Positions 1-8,791 of a stretch of 64,000 bases of DNA are shown here, piece by piece. This DNA comes from Desulfitobacterium chlororespirans DSM 11544 (GTDB lineage: Bacteria > Bacillota > Desulfitobacteriia > Desulfitobacteriales > Desulfitobacteriaceae): NCBI RefSeq assembly GCF_900143285.1, contig NZ_FRDN01000004.1, forward strand, positions 437,878 to 501,877. Direction: 5' to 3'. The position numbers were made by a program, and so were the translations under genes. The first letter of the stretch is position 1; the number at the start of each line of letters is the position of its first letter. The notes beneath the pieces are model-generated. The model did no database searches, was not told the origin of the DNA, and was given only the letters and a program-made list of their open reading frames with translations.

Positions 1-743
1 TCCAGCAGCATCTGAACCATACTTAAAGGAACGGAAACCGTGTACATGATCTTTTTGACCCAACTGATATAGGACCGCATACGGGTAAGGACTGCATCGG
101 TTTTTTGTTCATCGGTGGCAAAGGCTTTGATGGCGGGCATGGTGGAGATATATTCAATTAAGTCTTCCGACATTTCTTTCGTACTCTGATTATAGCGTTT
201 CAAGGTTTTATCCCATAACTTGTAAACAACTTTTTGGTACAGCACCATCACCGGAAAAGGTGCAACTAAAGCCAGGCCCAGCCGCCAGTCAAGGACCAGC
301 ATGGCAAGGGTCACCAGTAGGGGCAGCAACAGGGTGATTTTAATTTCCGGCTGGGCGTGAGCGAGATAGATTTCAATCTGCTCCACATCATGATTGATAA
401 TATTGGCCAAATCCCCGGTTTTGCGCTTTTGAAAAAAACTCAGGGGCAGTTTTTTAAGATGGCTTACTATATCCAACCGGATTTCCGCCAAGCTGCGGTA
501 AGCCGCATCATGGGCCCTTCCGGTTCCCAGGGCGTAGAAAATGGCTTTCATGGCTTGCAAAAGGCAAAGGCCCGCTCCGGCCAGGATAATTTTCTGGATT
601 GACGCTTGTTCGGTTATAAACAAATTGACCAGCCAGACCACCAAAAAGGTCGTGGCAATGCCGGACAATACGCTCACTGTCATATAACTATCCGCTGCTT
701 TGTTCTTGGCTTTGATTTGTTTGGTTAAGATTTTCGTATCCAA
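1..743 (-). CDS. ABC exporter-type half-transporter, membrane domain (3' end outside window)
   Basis: The frame enters from the window edge and reads back without a stop to a TTG at 743. A strong AGAGGAGG ribosome site lies at 750-757, six bases before the TTG, which decides this start. The 247 visible residues hold several hydrophobic helices and the segment GDLANIINHDVEQIE, typical of the coupling region of type-IV ABC exporter membrane domains (MsbA/CydCD/YbtP class). The ATPase domain must lie outside the window, so the substrate cannot be judged. It lies directly downstream of a marR gene, and a perfect dyad just upstream (774-798) suggests MarR control. A partner half-transporter probably follows beyond the edge; this is inferred. 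Confidence 0.85.
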   Translation of the reverse strand, partial: MDTKILTKQIKAKNKAADSYMTVSVLSGIATTFLVVWLVNLFITEQASIQKIILAGAGLCLLQAMKAIFYALGTGRAHDAAYRSLAEIRLDIVSHLKKLPLSFFQKRKTGDLANIINHDVEQIEIYLAHAQPEIKITLLLPLLVTLAMLVLDWRLGLALVAPFPVMVLYQKVVYKLWDKTLKRYNQSTKEMSEDLIEYISTMPAIKAFATDEQKTDAVLTRMRSYISWVKKIMYTVSVPLSMVQMLL

Positions 744-773
744 GGTCAGCCTCCTCTAACTGTTGTTTTTCGA

Positions 774-798
774 AAAGAGTATGGCAACCATACTCTTT
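774..798. promoter_or_regulatory. Probable MarR operator (perfect dyad) before the ABC gene
   Basis: An 11-bp perfect inverted repeat (AAAGAGTATGG / CCATACTCTTT) with a 3-bp spacer sits about 30 bp upstream of the TTG start at 743. Its core GTATGGCAACCATAC (779-793) matches GTATGGCAGCCAAAC at 1293-1307 in 13 of 15 positions, just upstream of the marR start. This pairing suggests one MarR protein binds both. As RNA it could also fold as a hairpin behind marR, but there is no T-run. Confidence 0.6.
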
Positions 799-809
799 AG
801 GTAAAAAAT

Positions 810-1289
810 TTAATCGCCAATAAGATGACTTAATTCTTCCGCTTTAGTCGTAATCGCGGTTAAAAAGCGGGACAAAAACTGAACCTCATCTTCCGAAGCC
901 CCAGCCAACTCATTCTCTACCATACCGTTCAAAAGAGCATGATAGTGCATATGATTGCAGTGGGCTTTCTCTCCTTTCTCCGTCAGCCGCAGGGAGAGCT
1001 TGGATTGATTGTAATCATCTGTTTCCTTGACAACCAGAGCCTTTCTCTCCAGCTTTTTGATAATTTCGGAAACCGACCCTTTGGTAATCCCCAAAAGTTC
1101 GGCCAACCCTCCCACATGAATACCGGGATGCCTGGCAATGGCCGACAGCATATGAATTTCCGCGTGAAAAATCTGTGTATCGGTTCCATAGCAACGGGCC
1201 TGTTTATCCAGTTCCACATAAGTCATGGCTAAGTTTAAAATATCGTAGCCGATTTGTTGTTTGACGCTTCTAACTTCATTCATGACCAT
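810..1289 (-). CDS. MarR family transcriptional regulator
   Basis: The 159-residue protein has the MarR length and layout: helical N-terminus, then a winged helix at about 50-110 with 'ARHPGIHVGGLAELLGITKGSVSEIIKKLERK' as the recognition region (residues given here only in part) and a wing carrying a D-rich turn. It probably represses itself and the exporter half-gene at 743 through the related dyads at 1293-1307 and 774-798. It lies 59 bp downstream of the methyltransferase gene on the same strand, so it may also receive read-through from the uptake operon. The ligand is unknown. Confidence 0.88.
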   Translation of the reverse strand: MVMNEVRSVKQQIGYDILNLAMTYVELDKQARCYGTDTQIFHAEIHMLSAIARHPGIHVGGLAELLGITKGSVSEIIKKLERKALVVKETDDYNQSKLSLRLTEKGEKAHCNHMHYHALLNGMVENELAGASEDEVQFLSRFLTAITTKAEELSHLIGD

Positions 1290-1292
1290 AGT

Positions 1293-1307
1293 GTATGGCA
1301 GCCAAAC
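1293..1307. promoter_or_regulatory. Second copy of the MarR operator motif, at the marR promoter
   Basis: GTATGGCAGCCAAAC lies 4 bases upstream of the marR start codon and matches the perfect dyad core at 779-793 in 13 of 15 positions. The position is that expected for autorepression. It is an imperfect palindrome, so binding is inferred from the repetition rather than from symmetry. Confidence 0.5.
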
Positions 1308-1348
1308 CCTTTTGTCAAGGGGATCTTTTGAAAAAGACCCCCTGTTTT

Positions 1349-2110
1349 TTATCCATTTTTCTTAGCCGCCACCATAAACAAAGGATTGGCTCCGTACAAG
1401 AGCTGCTCTTTTTCATCCCATACCCGTTGGGCAATATGGAGGTCATTGCTGATTTCTATAAAGCCCAAAGCGGCAAGGGCTCCATTATCCCAGGCAGGCC
1501 GCTGCTGATCATGAAGAAGCAGCTTTGCCGATTCATCCCGCCTGGCCTTCGGCCCATAATAATCATCGTCAGGTTCGCCGTATTGACTTCTGTATTCCGA
1601 ATCCCGTTGCTTTACCTTGTCCATCAATTCCCTGTCATATTGATAGAGATGCCAGTTGGCATCGAAAATCAACAGACTGCCGCCCGGTTTCAGGACCCGC
1701 TGCCATTCCCTATAGGCTGTGACCGGATCATGCAAAGTCCAGGTTACATTACGGCTGATGACCAAATCAAAGGAATCATCGGCAAAATCAAGATGGTGAC
1801 TGTCCATTAGGGCGAAATCCGCTTTGATCCCCGCCTCTGCCGCGTTTTGCCTTGCCTTCTCAATCATCCCCTGGCTGCTGTCAATGGCCGTCACCCGGTA
1901 ACCGGCTCCGGCCAGCAAAATGGCAAAAAAACCGGGACCAGTACCCACATCCAGGATATGCAAAGGCCTGTTCTGGGGAATATGTTGTTGAATCAGCTCA
2001 AGCCATGCTTTTCCTTTAAAGCTGTTTAATTCATTTTTGACCGTATGGTCATATTCATGGGCGGCTTTATTCCACTTTTCCTCAATCTTAATTTGTTTTT
2101 CCACTGCCAT
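1349..2110 (-). CDS. Class I SAM-dependent methyltransferase
   Basis: The 253-residue protein shows the class I methyltransferase motif I 'ILDVGTGPGFFAILLA' at about 50-65, an acidic strand-2 end (VTAIDSSQGM) and the post-motif 'LVISRNVTWTLHDP' with a methyltransf_11-type layout. It methylates a small molecule using SAM. It is 39 bp downstream of the FecE-like ATPase on the same strand, so it probably belongs to the uptake operon and may act on the imported metallophore or tetrapyrrole; that role is inference. The C-terminal 60 residues match no catalytic motif I know. Start ATG 2110 follows GAAAAGGGGA. Confidence 0.88.
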   Translation of the reverse strand: MAVEKQIKIEEKWNKAAHEYDHTVKNELNSFKGKAWLELIQQHIPQNRPLHILDVGTGPGFFAILLAGAGYRVTAIDSSQGMIEKARQNAAEAGIKADFALMDSHHLDFADDSFDLVISRNVTWTLHDPVTAYREWQRVLKPGGSLLIFDANWHLYQYDRELMDKVKQRDSEYRSQYGEPDDDYYGPKARRDESAKLLLHDQQRPAWDNGALAALGFIEISNDLHIAQRVWDEKEQLLYGANPLFMVAAKKNG

Positions 2111-2149
2111 TCCCCTTTTCCTATTATTAAAACCGGAGCAGTCTCATGA

Positions 2150-2911
2150 TTAAGGCAAGAAGGTGATGTTTGGTTTTTTCGTCATGGGGTGAACAGAAAC
2201 CTCAGCGGCAACCCCGAAGACCTTTGCCAGCATTTCGGGGCAAAGTACGGCTTCAGGCGTTCCCTGGCCAACAATCCTTCCTTCACTAAGGACATAAATT
2301 CTGTCGCAGTAGAGGGCTGCAATATTGAGATCATGGAGGGTGGTCAGCACAGTGATGCCCAGGTCCTTGACCATTTTCATGATCTGTATCTTATAGGCGA
2401 TATCCAGATGGTTGGTGGGTTCATCCATAATCAGCAGCTGCGCTTTCTGGGCCAGAGCCCGGGCCACCTGCACCCGCTGTTTTTCGCCCCCCGAAAGGGT
2501 TGCATAATGCCGGTCCATCAGTTCGAGTATGCCGACCTCAGCCAATGACTCCCTGACGATTCTCTCATCTTCTTCCGTATCCTGTTCAAGGATGCTCTTA
2601 TGAGGGGTGCGCCCCATCATCACCACTTCCCGGACAATGAAATCAAAATCATGAGTGATTTCCTGAGCCACAACGGACATATTCCGAAAGGTTTTTTTGA
2701 AGGACTGTCTGGAAATATCCTCTCCCATCATGGAAATCACACCTTGGCAGGGAGAATAGACCCGATAAATATTCTTAAGCAAGGTGGTCTTGCCGCTGCC
2801 GTTGGGACCGATCAAGCCCACAAATTCCCCATCCTTTACCTCCAGGCTGACATCCTGAACAATGGTGATATCCTGAATTTTGCAGGTTACACCTGTTAAT
2901 TTCAATTCCAT
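2150..2911 (-). CDS. FecE/FepC-type ABC transporter ATP-binding protein
   Basis: The 253-residue cytoplasmic ATPase powers a type II importer of the iron-siderophore, heme or cobalamin class. Walker A is GPNGSGKTT (about 36-44), the signature is LSGGEKQRV, Walker B is LLIMDEPTNHLD, and the switch is TTLHD. Its ATG follows directly after the TAG of the FecCD permease gene with no spacing, so the two are translationally coupled. The gene order SBP, two ABC half-transporters, permease, ATPase and methyltransferase suggests one uptake operon. The exact substrate cannot be told from the ATPase. Confidence 0.93.
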   Translation of the reverse strand: MELKLTGVTCKIQDITIVQDVSLEVKDGEFVGLIGPNGSGKTTLLKNIYRVYSPCQGVISMMGEDISRQSFKKTFRNMSVVAQEITHDFDFIVREVVMMGRTPHKSILEQDTEEDERIVRESLAEVGILELMDRHYATLSGGEKQRVQVARALAQKAQLLIMDEPTNHLDIAYKIQIMKMVKDLGITVLTTLHDLNIAALYCDRIYVLSEGRIVGQGTPEAVLCPEMLAKVFGVAAEVSVHPMTKKPNITFLP

Positions 2912-3961
2912 CTAAATCCTCCCCGGGGCGTTTCTCTTCTTCTTGCGCAGCATCCAAATGAAAAAGGGTCCCCCCACAATGGAGGTGAGCACACCGATCG
3001 GAAATTCCGAGGAGGGGACCAGGGTTCGGGCCAGCAAGTCCATCCAGATAGTAAAGATAGCGCCGATTAACATGCTCACCGGAATAACCTTGCGGTTGTC
3101 GGCCCCCACGATCATACGGGAGACATGGGGCACCATCAGCCCGATAAAACCAATCGCCCCGCTTACGGCCACAAGGACTCCGGTAATGATGGATGTGGTG
3201 ACCAACAAGAACTTCCGGTAACGGACCACATTGATACCCATGGATATGGCCACATCGTCCCCCATCAGGATGCCGTTAAGGGAACGATAGGTTATGAACA
3301 GGGCTGCCGTACCGATCAGCATAACCATAGTAGGAATAGGCAGCTGCTCCCAGGATGCACTGGATAAACTGCCCAGCATCCACTGCAAGGCCGAACGTAT
3401 CCCTGCTTCCGACCCTCCCATGGTAACCATGAGATTGGTAATCCCCCCTAAGGTCATGGAGAGAGCCACCCCGCCCAGCACCAGCCTGGTGGTGATGACA
3501 CGGCCGTCTTCCTGAGCAATAAAATAGACTAAAATCATGGTCCCCAAGGCCCCGATAAAAGCGCTTAAAGACAAGCCATATTGCCCAAAGCTTGAAAACA
3601 CGCCGAAAAGGATGGACAGAACGGCCGTTACGGAAGCACCGGAAGATATGCCCAGCAAATGGGGATCAGCAAGCTGGTTCCGGGTAAGGGCCTGCAATCC
3701 GGTACCCACCACCGCCAGCCCTGCACCCACCACCAGCCCAAGCAGAACCCGGGGATAGCGGATCAGCCATACGATGATAAACTGAGATTTATCCCAATCC
3801 ACTTCCAGCCAACTGTGCTCCCCCAGAATTTGATGCAGCAGAATACGCCAGGTAAAGCGGGCTTCCACATGGACGGGCCCCAGTATAACGCACAGCACAC
3901 TGGATGCAATAAGCAATACCACCAATGCGGTTATGACCCATGAAAAGTGCCTGTTTTTCAT
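2912..3961 (-). CDS. FecCD family ABC transporter permease
   Basis: The protein has about 349 residues and some ten membrane helices. It carries family landmarks such as 'RYPRVLLGLVVGAGLAVVG', 'NQLADPHLLGISSGAS' and 'GFIGLMVPHVSRMI', which are strongly conserved in BtuC/FecCD/FhuB permeases. The ATG at 3961 is chosen because GGAGAG lies upstream; a GTG at 3991 in the same frame would overlap the preceding gene and has a poor ribosome site. It forms the membrane channel with the ATPase at 2150-2911 and receives ligand from the lipoprotein at 7551-8579. Confidence 0.92.
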   Translation of the reverse strand: MKNRHFSWVITALVVLLIASSVLCVILGPVHVEARFTWRILLHQILGEHSWLEVDWDKSQFIIVWLIRYPRVLLGLVVGAGLAVVGTGLQALTRNQLADPHLLGISSGASVTAVLSILFGVFSSFGQYGLSLSAFIGALGTMILVYFIAQEDGRVITTRLVLGGVALSMTLGGITNLMVTMGGSEAGIRSALQWMLGSLSSASWEQLPIPTMVMLIGTAALFITYRSLNGILMGDDVAISMGINVVRYRKFLLVTTSIITGVLVAVSGAIGFIGLMVPHVSRMIVGADNRKVIPVSMLIGAIFTIWMDLLARTLVPSSEFPIGVLTSIVGGPFFIWMLRKKKRNAPGRI

Positions 3962-3983
3962 CTTTAAACCACTCTCTCCTTTA

Positions 3984-5744
3984 TTAGGCACCGGCCTGAA
4001 TCGCCACCAATCTGGCGTAAATACCGTCTTTGGCCATGAGCTCTTGATGGGAACCCATTTCCGCTACCTGCCCATGATCAAGAACCACAATCCGGTCTGC
4101 CGACATAATGGTTGACAATCTGTGGGCAATGATCAGGGTTGTCCGGTTGTTCTGCAAATTTTTGATAGCCCTTTGCAGCCGTTGCTCATGGGTGGTATCC
4201 AGGTTGGAGACCGCCTCATCCATAAGCAGGATGGGGGAATTTTTCAAAAAGGCGCGGGCGATGGCGATGCGCTGGCGCTGACCGCCGGAAAGCTGTGCCC
4301 CCCGCTCCCCGACAACGGTATCATATCCCTCGGGCATCTCCATAATGAAATCGTGAGCAAGGGCGGCTTTTGCCGCCTTTTCAACCTCTCTATCCTCAGC
4401 CCCAGGCAACCCCAGGCGGATATTGTCGCGAATATTGGTATTGAACAGATAAACATCCTGGGGCACCAGGGAAATGATCTCCCGCAAGGTTTTTTGGGGC
4501 ATGTCCCGTAAATCCACGCCGTCTACGGCGATGGCTCCCTCTGTTACCTCCCAGAACCGCAGCAGCAGACTGATACAGGTGGATTTCCCCGCCCCCGAGT
4601 GTCCCACCAGGGCCACCGTTTCCCCGGGCTTTACTTCAAAGCTGATATCCTCCAGCACGAAAGGCAGACTTTCCTGATAGCGGAAGCTGACCTTCTGATA
4701 GGCAATATAAGGCAGCAACACCCGGGCAGGGGGCTTATCCGTCCGGTCCACTGCAGCCGGCGCAGCCTCCAGGATAGAAAACACACGGTCTGCAGAAGCG
4801 GAAATCAAACCAAAATTCGTGATCATCCCCATAAGCTCTAAAAGGGGGTTGAAGGCATAGACAGTTAGAATAACCGCCACAGGATAAAGGGATTGGTGAA
4901 TCACTCCGGTTGAGACCATTTGGGAGGAGACAATAAGTACGGAAAGCATGCCCAGAGCTGTGAAGGCCTTGATCAGAGCCTGTTCAATACCCAACCGTTT
5001 GCCGTCCCGGACCTGTGCTTCGTTAAGGCGTTTCGTTCTGCCGACCAGGCGGTTGAGGTAGGAGCTTTGCTGCCCGAAAGAAATAATTTCCCGCAAACCC
5101 TGTACCCCGTCAATGGTTTCCGCATTGACTTCGGCCAGGCTTTCCTTCACTTCCTTCCCCTGGGCAGCGGCTTTTTTCCCGAACCACAGGTGGGTCACTG
5201 CCGTCAGCAGCATCCACGGTATCAATACCAAGGGCAGCAGCCAATGAAGGGAAAGCATATAAATCAGAATAGCAGCGGGGACCAGTATGGCAATAAAGAA
5301 GGTGCCCAGGGTATGGGCGTAGAACCACTCCAGCTGCTCCACATCATCCATGACAGTTGATATAACGGCGCCGGACTTTTTGTCAATCATATAGGCGGGG
5401 CAAAGCTGTTCCAGCTTCCGGTAGATCATCAGGCGAAAATCGTGGAGCATGCGGAAAGCAGCCGCATGAGCAATGTACATCTCCAAATATTCAAACAATG
5501 CCCGCAGCAGAACAACGACACCCAGCACCACCAGATAAACAACAAGAGCTTGGGCTGCTGCCCCCGCCGCTGCTGTACCGACGATATAGGCTACCAGGGC
5601 CGCGCTCAGCACAGGAAGGGTTTTATTGAAAATACCGGTGAGCACGGAAAACCCAATCAGCCAAGCGTGGTTTTTTATATAGAAGGTAAGCTTCATTACC
5701 CGCCCCAATTTTTTTAAAAATGCACTATTATCCTTCGTCTCCAT
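3984..5744 (-). CDS. ABC half-transporter, exporter fold (YbtP/IrtA-like partner 2)
   Basis: The 586-residue protein has an N-terminal six-helix membrane domain (about 1-310) and a C-terminal ATPase domain with Walker A GHSGAGKST, signature LSGGQRQRI, Walker B ILLMDEAVSNLD and H-loop IIAHRLST. It probably pairs with the product of 5760-7487. Exporter-fold half-transporters inside a siderophore-uptake operon recall YbtPQ and IrtAB, which import or help release metallophore iron, though true export cannot be excluded. The signature and catalytic Glu appear intact. ATG 5744 follows AGGAGAGAGAC. Confidence 0.9.
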   Translation of the reverse strand: METKDNSAFLKKLGRVMKLTFYIKNHAWLIGFSVLTGIFNKTLPVLSAALVAYIVGTAAAGAAAQALVVYLVVLGVVVLLRALFEYLEMYIAHAAAFRMLHDFRLMIYRKLEQLCPAYMIDKKSGAVISTVMDDVEQLEWFYAHTLGTFFIAILVPAAILIYMLSLHWLLPLVLIPWMLLTAVTHLWFGKKAAAQGKEVKESLAEVNAETIDGVQGLREIISFGQQSSYLNRLVGRTKRLNEAQVRDGKRLGIEQALIKAFTALGMLSVLIVSSQMVSTGVIHQSLYPVAVILTVYAFNPLLELMGMITNFGLISASADRVFSILEAAPAAVDRTDKPPARVLLPYIAYQKVSFRYQESLPFVLEDISFEVKPGETVALVGHSGAGKSTCISLLLRFWEVTEGAIAVDGVDLRDMPQKTLREIISLVPQDVYLFNTNIRDNIRLGLPGAEDREVEKAAKAALAHDFIMEMPEGYDTVVGERGAQLSGGQRQRIAIARAFLKNSPILLMDEAVSNLDTTHEQRLQRAIKNLQNNRTTLIIAHRLSTIMSADRIVVLDHGQVAEMGSHQELMAKDGIYARLVAIQAGA

Positions 5745-5759
5745 GTCTCTCTCCTTTTT

Positions 5760-7487
5760 CTAAAGCTGAGCTGTCAGCAGCTGCGCATACTGGCCCTTAC
5801 CCTTGGCCATGAGCTCGTCATGGGTACCCGTCTGCACGATTTTATGATCTTCCAGCACGATAATACGGTCAGCTTCACGAATAGTTGAAAAACGATGGGC
5901 TATGATCAGCACGGTACGGTTTTCCATCAGATGCTGCAACCCCTGCTGAATGGCGGCTTCATTCTCCGCATCCAGGCTGGAAGTGGCCTCATCCAGAACC
6001 AGGATAGGCGCATCTTTTAAAAATGCCCGGGCCACCGCGATACGCTGCCGCTCGCCCCCTGAAAAGCGCACTCCCCGCTCTCCTACTTGTGTAGCGTAAC
6101 CCTCCGGTAAAGAAACAATAAAATCATGGATATTGGCCAGCTTGGCCGCTTTTTCAATTTCCTCATGGCCGGCGCCGGGTTTGGCAATCCGCAAGTTCTC
6201 TGCGATGGTTCCGTGAAAAAGATAGGTATCCTGCCACACCACCGAAATCAGCTCGTGAAAAGACCTGCTGGGCACGGTCTTAAGATCCCGCCCGGAGATG
6301 CGGACACTCCCCTCCTGAGGGTCAAAAAAACGCAGCAGCAAATTGACCAGGGTGGATTTGCCTGCCCCGGATTTCCCCACGACCGCTACCTTTTCCCCCT
6401 GGCTGATGGTAAAGGTTGCCTTTGCCAACGCCGGCCGGGTTCCCTGGTTGTAGCCGAAAGTGACCTTATCAAAAACCACATCCCCGTGGAAACCCGCCTT
6501 CGCCAGGGGCGGGGCATCTTCCGGCTCGGCAATCTGGGGCCGAGTGTCTAAAAAAACAAAGATTTTATCCGCAGCGGTCAAACCCCGGAATCCCACATGC
6601 CAGTATTTCACAAGGTCGGTCATCGGTCGGAAGCATTCCACCGACAAAAACAGAATTAAAAACATGCCGGTGAGACTAAGCTGGCCCAGGGCAAAAAGGT
6701 AGGCGGCCACACCCACGGAAAAAGCCGAACCGAGGGCCGCACCCAATCCAATCAGGCAGGAGTCCAGCAACGAGACGGCCAGATTGTGCATGATGGATTT
6801 ATACCACTCCCGTGAGTCGTTTTCCAGTTCCTTTCCCTTGGCCTCCGAAGCGTTGAAAGCTTTGAGGGTCATCATACCCTGCAGGGCATCGAGAAACTGG
6901 GCATTGAAATGATTGCGCTTTTCCCAGCTGGTCATGCCCGTAGAGCGCATGACTTTAATCCACAGAGAAGGCACCACCATCACGATAATCATACCCAGGA
7001 GCATAATAGCGCCCACCATGGTGTGCAAATAAAACACATAGGCCAGTATCCCCAGGGAGCTGATCAGAGTTACGAAGCAATGGGGTATATAGTAGGAAAT
7101 ATAAGGTCCTATGGCTTCCACCCCATCCACAAACACCGACTGAATACTGCCGGAACGGTTGTTTTGCAAAAAACCCGGCCCCAGGGTCAAAAGCTTCTCA
7201 AACATCGTATAGCGAAGCTTTTCCTTGGCCTGGCCCGCCAGTTTTTTGCTTTGCACCTCATTGAACCAGTTAAATACGGAGCGCAGGAGGATCATTCCTA
7301 AGATAACAGCAAAATTTACTATAAATTGCTCCCAGGCTTCCCCGGCAAAAACACGGCTTAAAACCATAGCTGTAAGCACGCCTTGAATGATGTACGTCCC
7401 GGTCACCAATACACCGATGACTACTTTGAGCACAACGCTTCCCCGCATGCCCCTGGTTATAGCAAACAATCTTTTACTGATTAACAT
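5760..7487 (-). CDS. ABC half-transporter, exporter fold (YbtQ/IrtB-like partner 1)
   Basis: The 575-residue protein has an N-terminal membrane domain followed by an ATPase domain with Walker A GKSGAGKST, signature FSGGERQRI, Walker B ILVLDEATSSLD and H-loop IIAHRFST. It ends 15 bp before the next half-transporter gene, and both have the same architecture, so a heterodimer is likely. The location between a binding-protein gene and FecCD/FecE genes points to metallophore or tetrapyrrole handling. Direction of transport is not visible in the sequence. ATG 7487 follows AAGGAGATGAAAT. Confidence 0.9.
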   Translation of the reverse strand: MLISKRLFAITRGMRGSVVLKVVIGVLVTGTYIIQGVLTAMVLSRVFAGEAWEQFIVNFAVILGMILLRSVFNWFNEVQSKKLAGQAKEKLRYTMFEKLLTLGPGFLQNNRSGSIQSVFVDGVEAIGPYISYYIPHCFVTLISSLGILAYVFYLHTMVGAIMLLGMIIVMVVPSLWIKVMRSTGMTSWEKRNHFNAQFLDALQGMMTLKAFNASEAKGKELENDSREWYKSIMHNLAVSLLDSCLIGLGAALGSAFSVGVAAYLFALGQLSLTGMFLILFLSVECFRPMTDLVKYWHVGFRGLTAADKIFVFLDTRPQIAEPEDAPPLAKAGFHGDVVFDKVTFGYNQGTRPALAKATFTISQGEKVAVVGKSGAGKSTLVNLLLRFFDPQEGSVRISGRDLKTVPSRSFHELISVVWQDTYLFHGTIAENLRIAKPGAGHEEIEKAAKLANIHDFIVSLPEGYATQVGERGVRFSGGERQRIAVARAFLKDAPILVLDEATSSLDAENEAAIQQGLQHLMENRTVLIIAHRFSTIREADRIIVLEDHKIVQTGTHDELMAKGKGQYAQLLTAQL

Positions 7488-7550
7488 ATTTCATCTCCTT
7501 GTGCGTTTTTCCATGTGGACTTCCCCGAATCCACCGCACTTTATCTTCTC

Positions 7551-8579
7551 TTATTCAAACTTTTCCGGATAAAAAGCTGTGGCAAGCTTCTTTACACAAT
7601 CTGCGCTGCGTATCCCCGCCAGGGTTTCACTTATATCAACAACAATAATTTTGTCATTGACTACGGCAGGCAATTCCGAAAAAAGCGGGTTTTGCTTGAT
7701 GCTGGCTATTTTGTCCTCTGCGCTGACCTCTCCATAGTTGATAATGACAATTATCTCAGGCTTGCTGTCGATTATTTTTTCTTTATTGGCAAACAACCAG
7801 GCTTTAGAAGCATCGGAAAAGATGTTGTTCCCCCCGGCAAGTGATATAAAGTCCGAGAGTGCTGCGCTGCCTGCTGTAAAAATCATTCCGGCGTCTTCAG
7901 AATCATAGACAAAAATTGGCACCGGCTTTTCGATTTCCCCCAGGTTTTCACTCACACTGTTAACCTTTGCTGCCATCTCACCCACTAATTCTTCAGCACG
8001 TTTTTCAACATCAAAGATACGACCTAATGTCAGGATTTCAGTATACACGTCATCCATCTTAGTATTTGGCATACTATAGACACTGCTTAAATAAATCGGG
8101 ATTCCTGTCTTCTCGACATTGGACAGTGCGGTAATTTTCCCTGAATCGCCCAAAGTAAGGATATTAGCGTAAATAAAATCCGGATTTGTAGCGACAATTT
8201 CTTCGAAGGTGGGGTAACCGGTAAATACACCTCCCGCAGCAGTAACTTCTTCCCCGACAACATTCAGGGAATTCCAGATATCCTGATACTCCGGAGCCAC
8301 TTGTTGGCTCATATCCGGCGCCACCCCGACTATTTTATCCTCCAGGCCAAGGGCCAAGAGTATCTCAGCATTGGTAGTCGATACCACAAAAACCGATTGA
8401 GGTATCTTTTCAATAGATACTTGCCTGTTAAAATTCGGAACAATAAAGGGCTTAAAGTTTGCGTCAGCGGCGGATTCATCAGCTTGTTGATCCACTGAAT
8501 TCTGGCTGCAGGCGGTAAGTGTAAAAACCAGCAGCACACTCATCAATAAGAGAACCATAGACCTTGCGACCTTTTTCAT
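7551..8579 (-). CDS. Substrate-binding lipoprotein, TroA/BtuF-like (iron-complex type)
   Basis: The 342-residue protein begins with a lipoprotein signal peptide whose lipobox is LTAC (Cys24). The mature part has the PBP-III layout: an N-lobe (STTNAEILLALGLEDKIVG), a long linking helix around 'ILTLGRIFDVEKRAEELV' and a C-lobe ending near residue 340. It would capture a metal complex or cobalamin-like ligand outside the membrane for the downstream permease. It is the first gene of the minus-strand uptake operon, divergent from a two-component system. A second copy, without signal, is fused to the kinase at 9483-11621; the two are more than half identical by eye. Confidence 0.9.
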   Translation of the reverse strand: MKKVARSMVLLLMSVLLVFTLTACSQNSVDQQADESAADANFKPFIVPNFNRQVSIEKIPQSVFVVSTTNAEILLALGLEDKIVGVAPDMSQQVAPEYQDIWNSLNVVGEEVTAAGGVFTGYPTFEEIVATNPDFIYANILTLGDSGKITALSNVEKTGIPIYLSSVYSMPNTKMDDVYTEILTLGRIFDVEKRAEELVGEMAAKVNSVSENLGEIEKPVPIFVYDSEDAGMIFTAGSAALSDFISLAGGNNIFSDASKAWLFANKEKIIDSKPEIIVIINYGEVSAEDKIASIKQNPLFSELPAVVNDKIIVVDISETLAGIRSADCVKKLATAFYPEKFE

Positions 8580-8618
8580 TAATAAACCTCCCTATAATAA
8601 ATAAATTTTAAACCATAA

Positions 8619-8634
8619 GTTAGCGCAAGCTAAC
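8619..8634. promoter_or_regulatory. GTTAG-N6-CTAAC dyad in the divergent SBP/two-component promoter region
   Basis: In the 212-bp region between the SBP start and the response-regulator start, GTTAGCGCAAGCTAAC forms a short palindrome about 40 bp upstream of the SBP start. The same GTTAG-N6-CTAAC core recurs at 24972-24987 before the ECF operon. A related sequence, TTAGCGTAAC, lies at 8731-8740. This may be the site of a metal-responsive repressor or of the adjacent response regulator. The rest of the intergenic region is AT-rich with no other structure I can name. Confidence 0.45.
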
Positions 8635-8791
8635 CCTGATTTAAAATTATACAAAAAAATCGCCCAAGCACAACAGAATCACCTCTGATTTTATAATAGT
8701 TTACAATTAGGTTACCCTTGTCTTTTTAATTAGCGTAACTTAATATTACAAACATAAAGCCATCGTCTTCTTGTCAAGGAGGTGCTCAAAC

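Noticed and set aside
745-760. Third GTTAG-N6-CTAAC-like site
   Set aside because: It overlaps the ribosome site of the ABC gene and has one mismatch, so chance is likely; noted only as a possible relation.
8679-8760. Strong riboswitch or T-box in the divergent region
   Set aside because: No terminator-antiterminator pair or conserved core could be recognised; the region is AT-rich with short dyads only.
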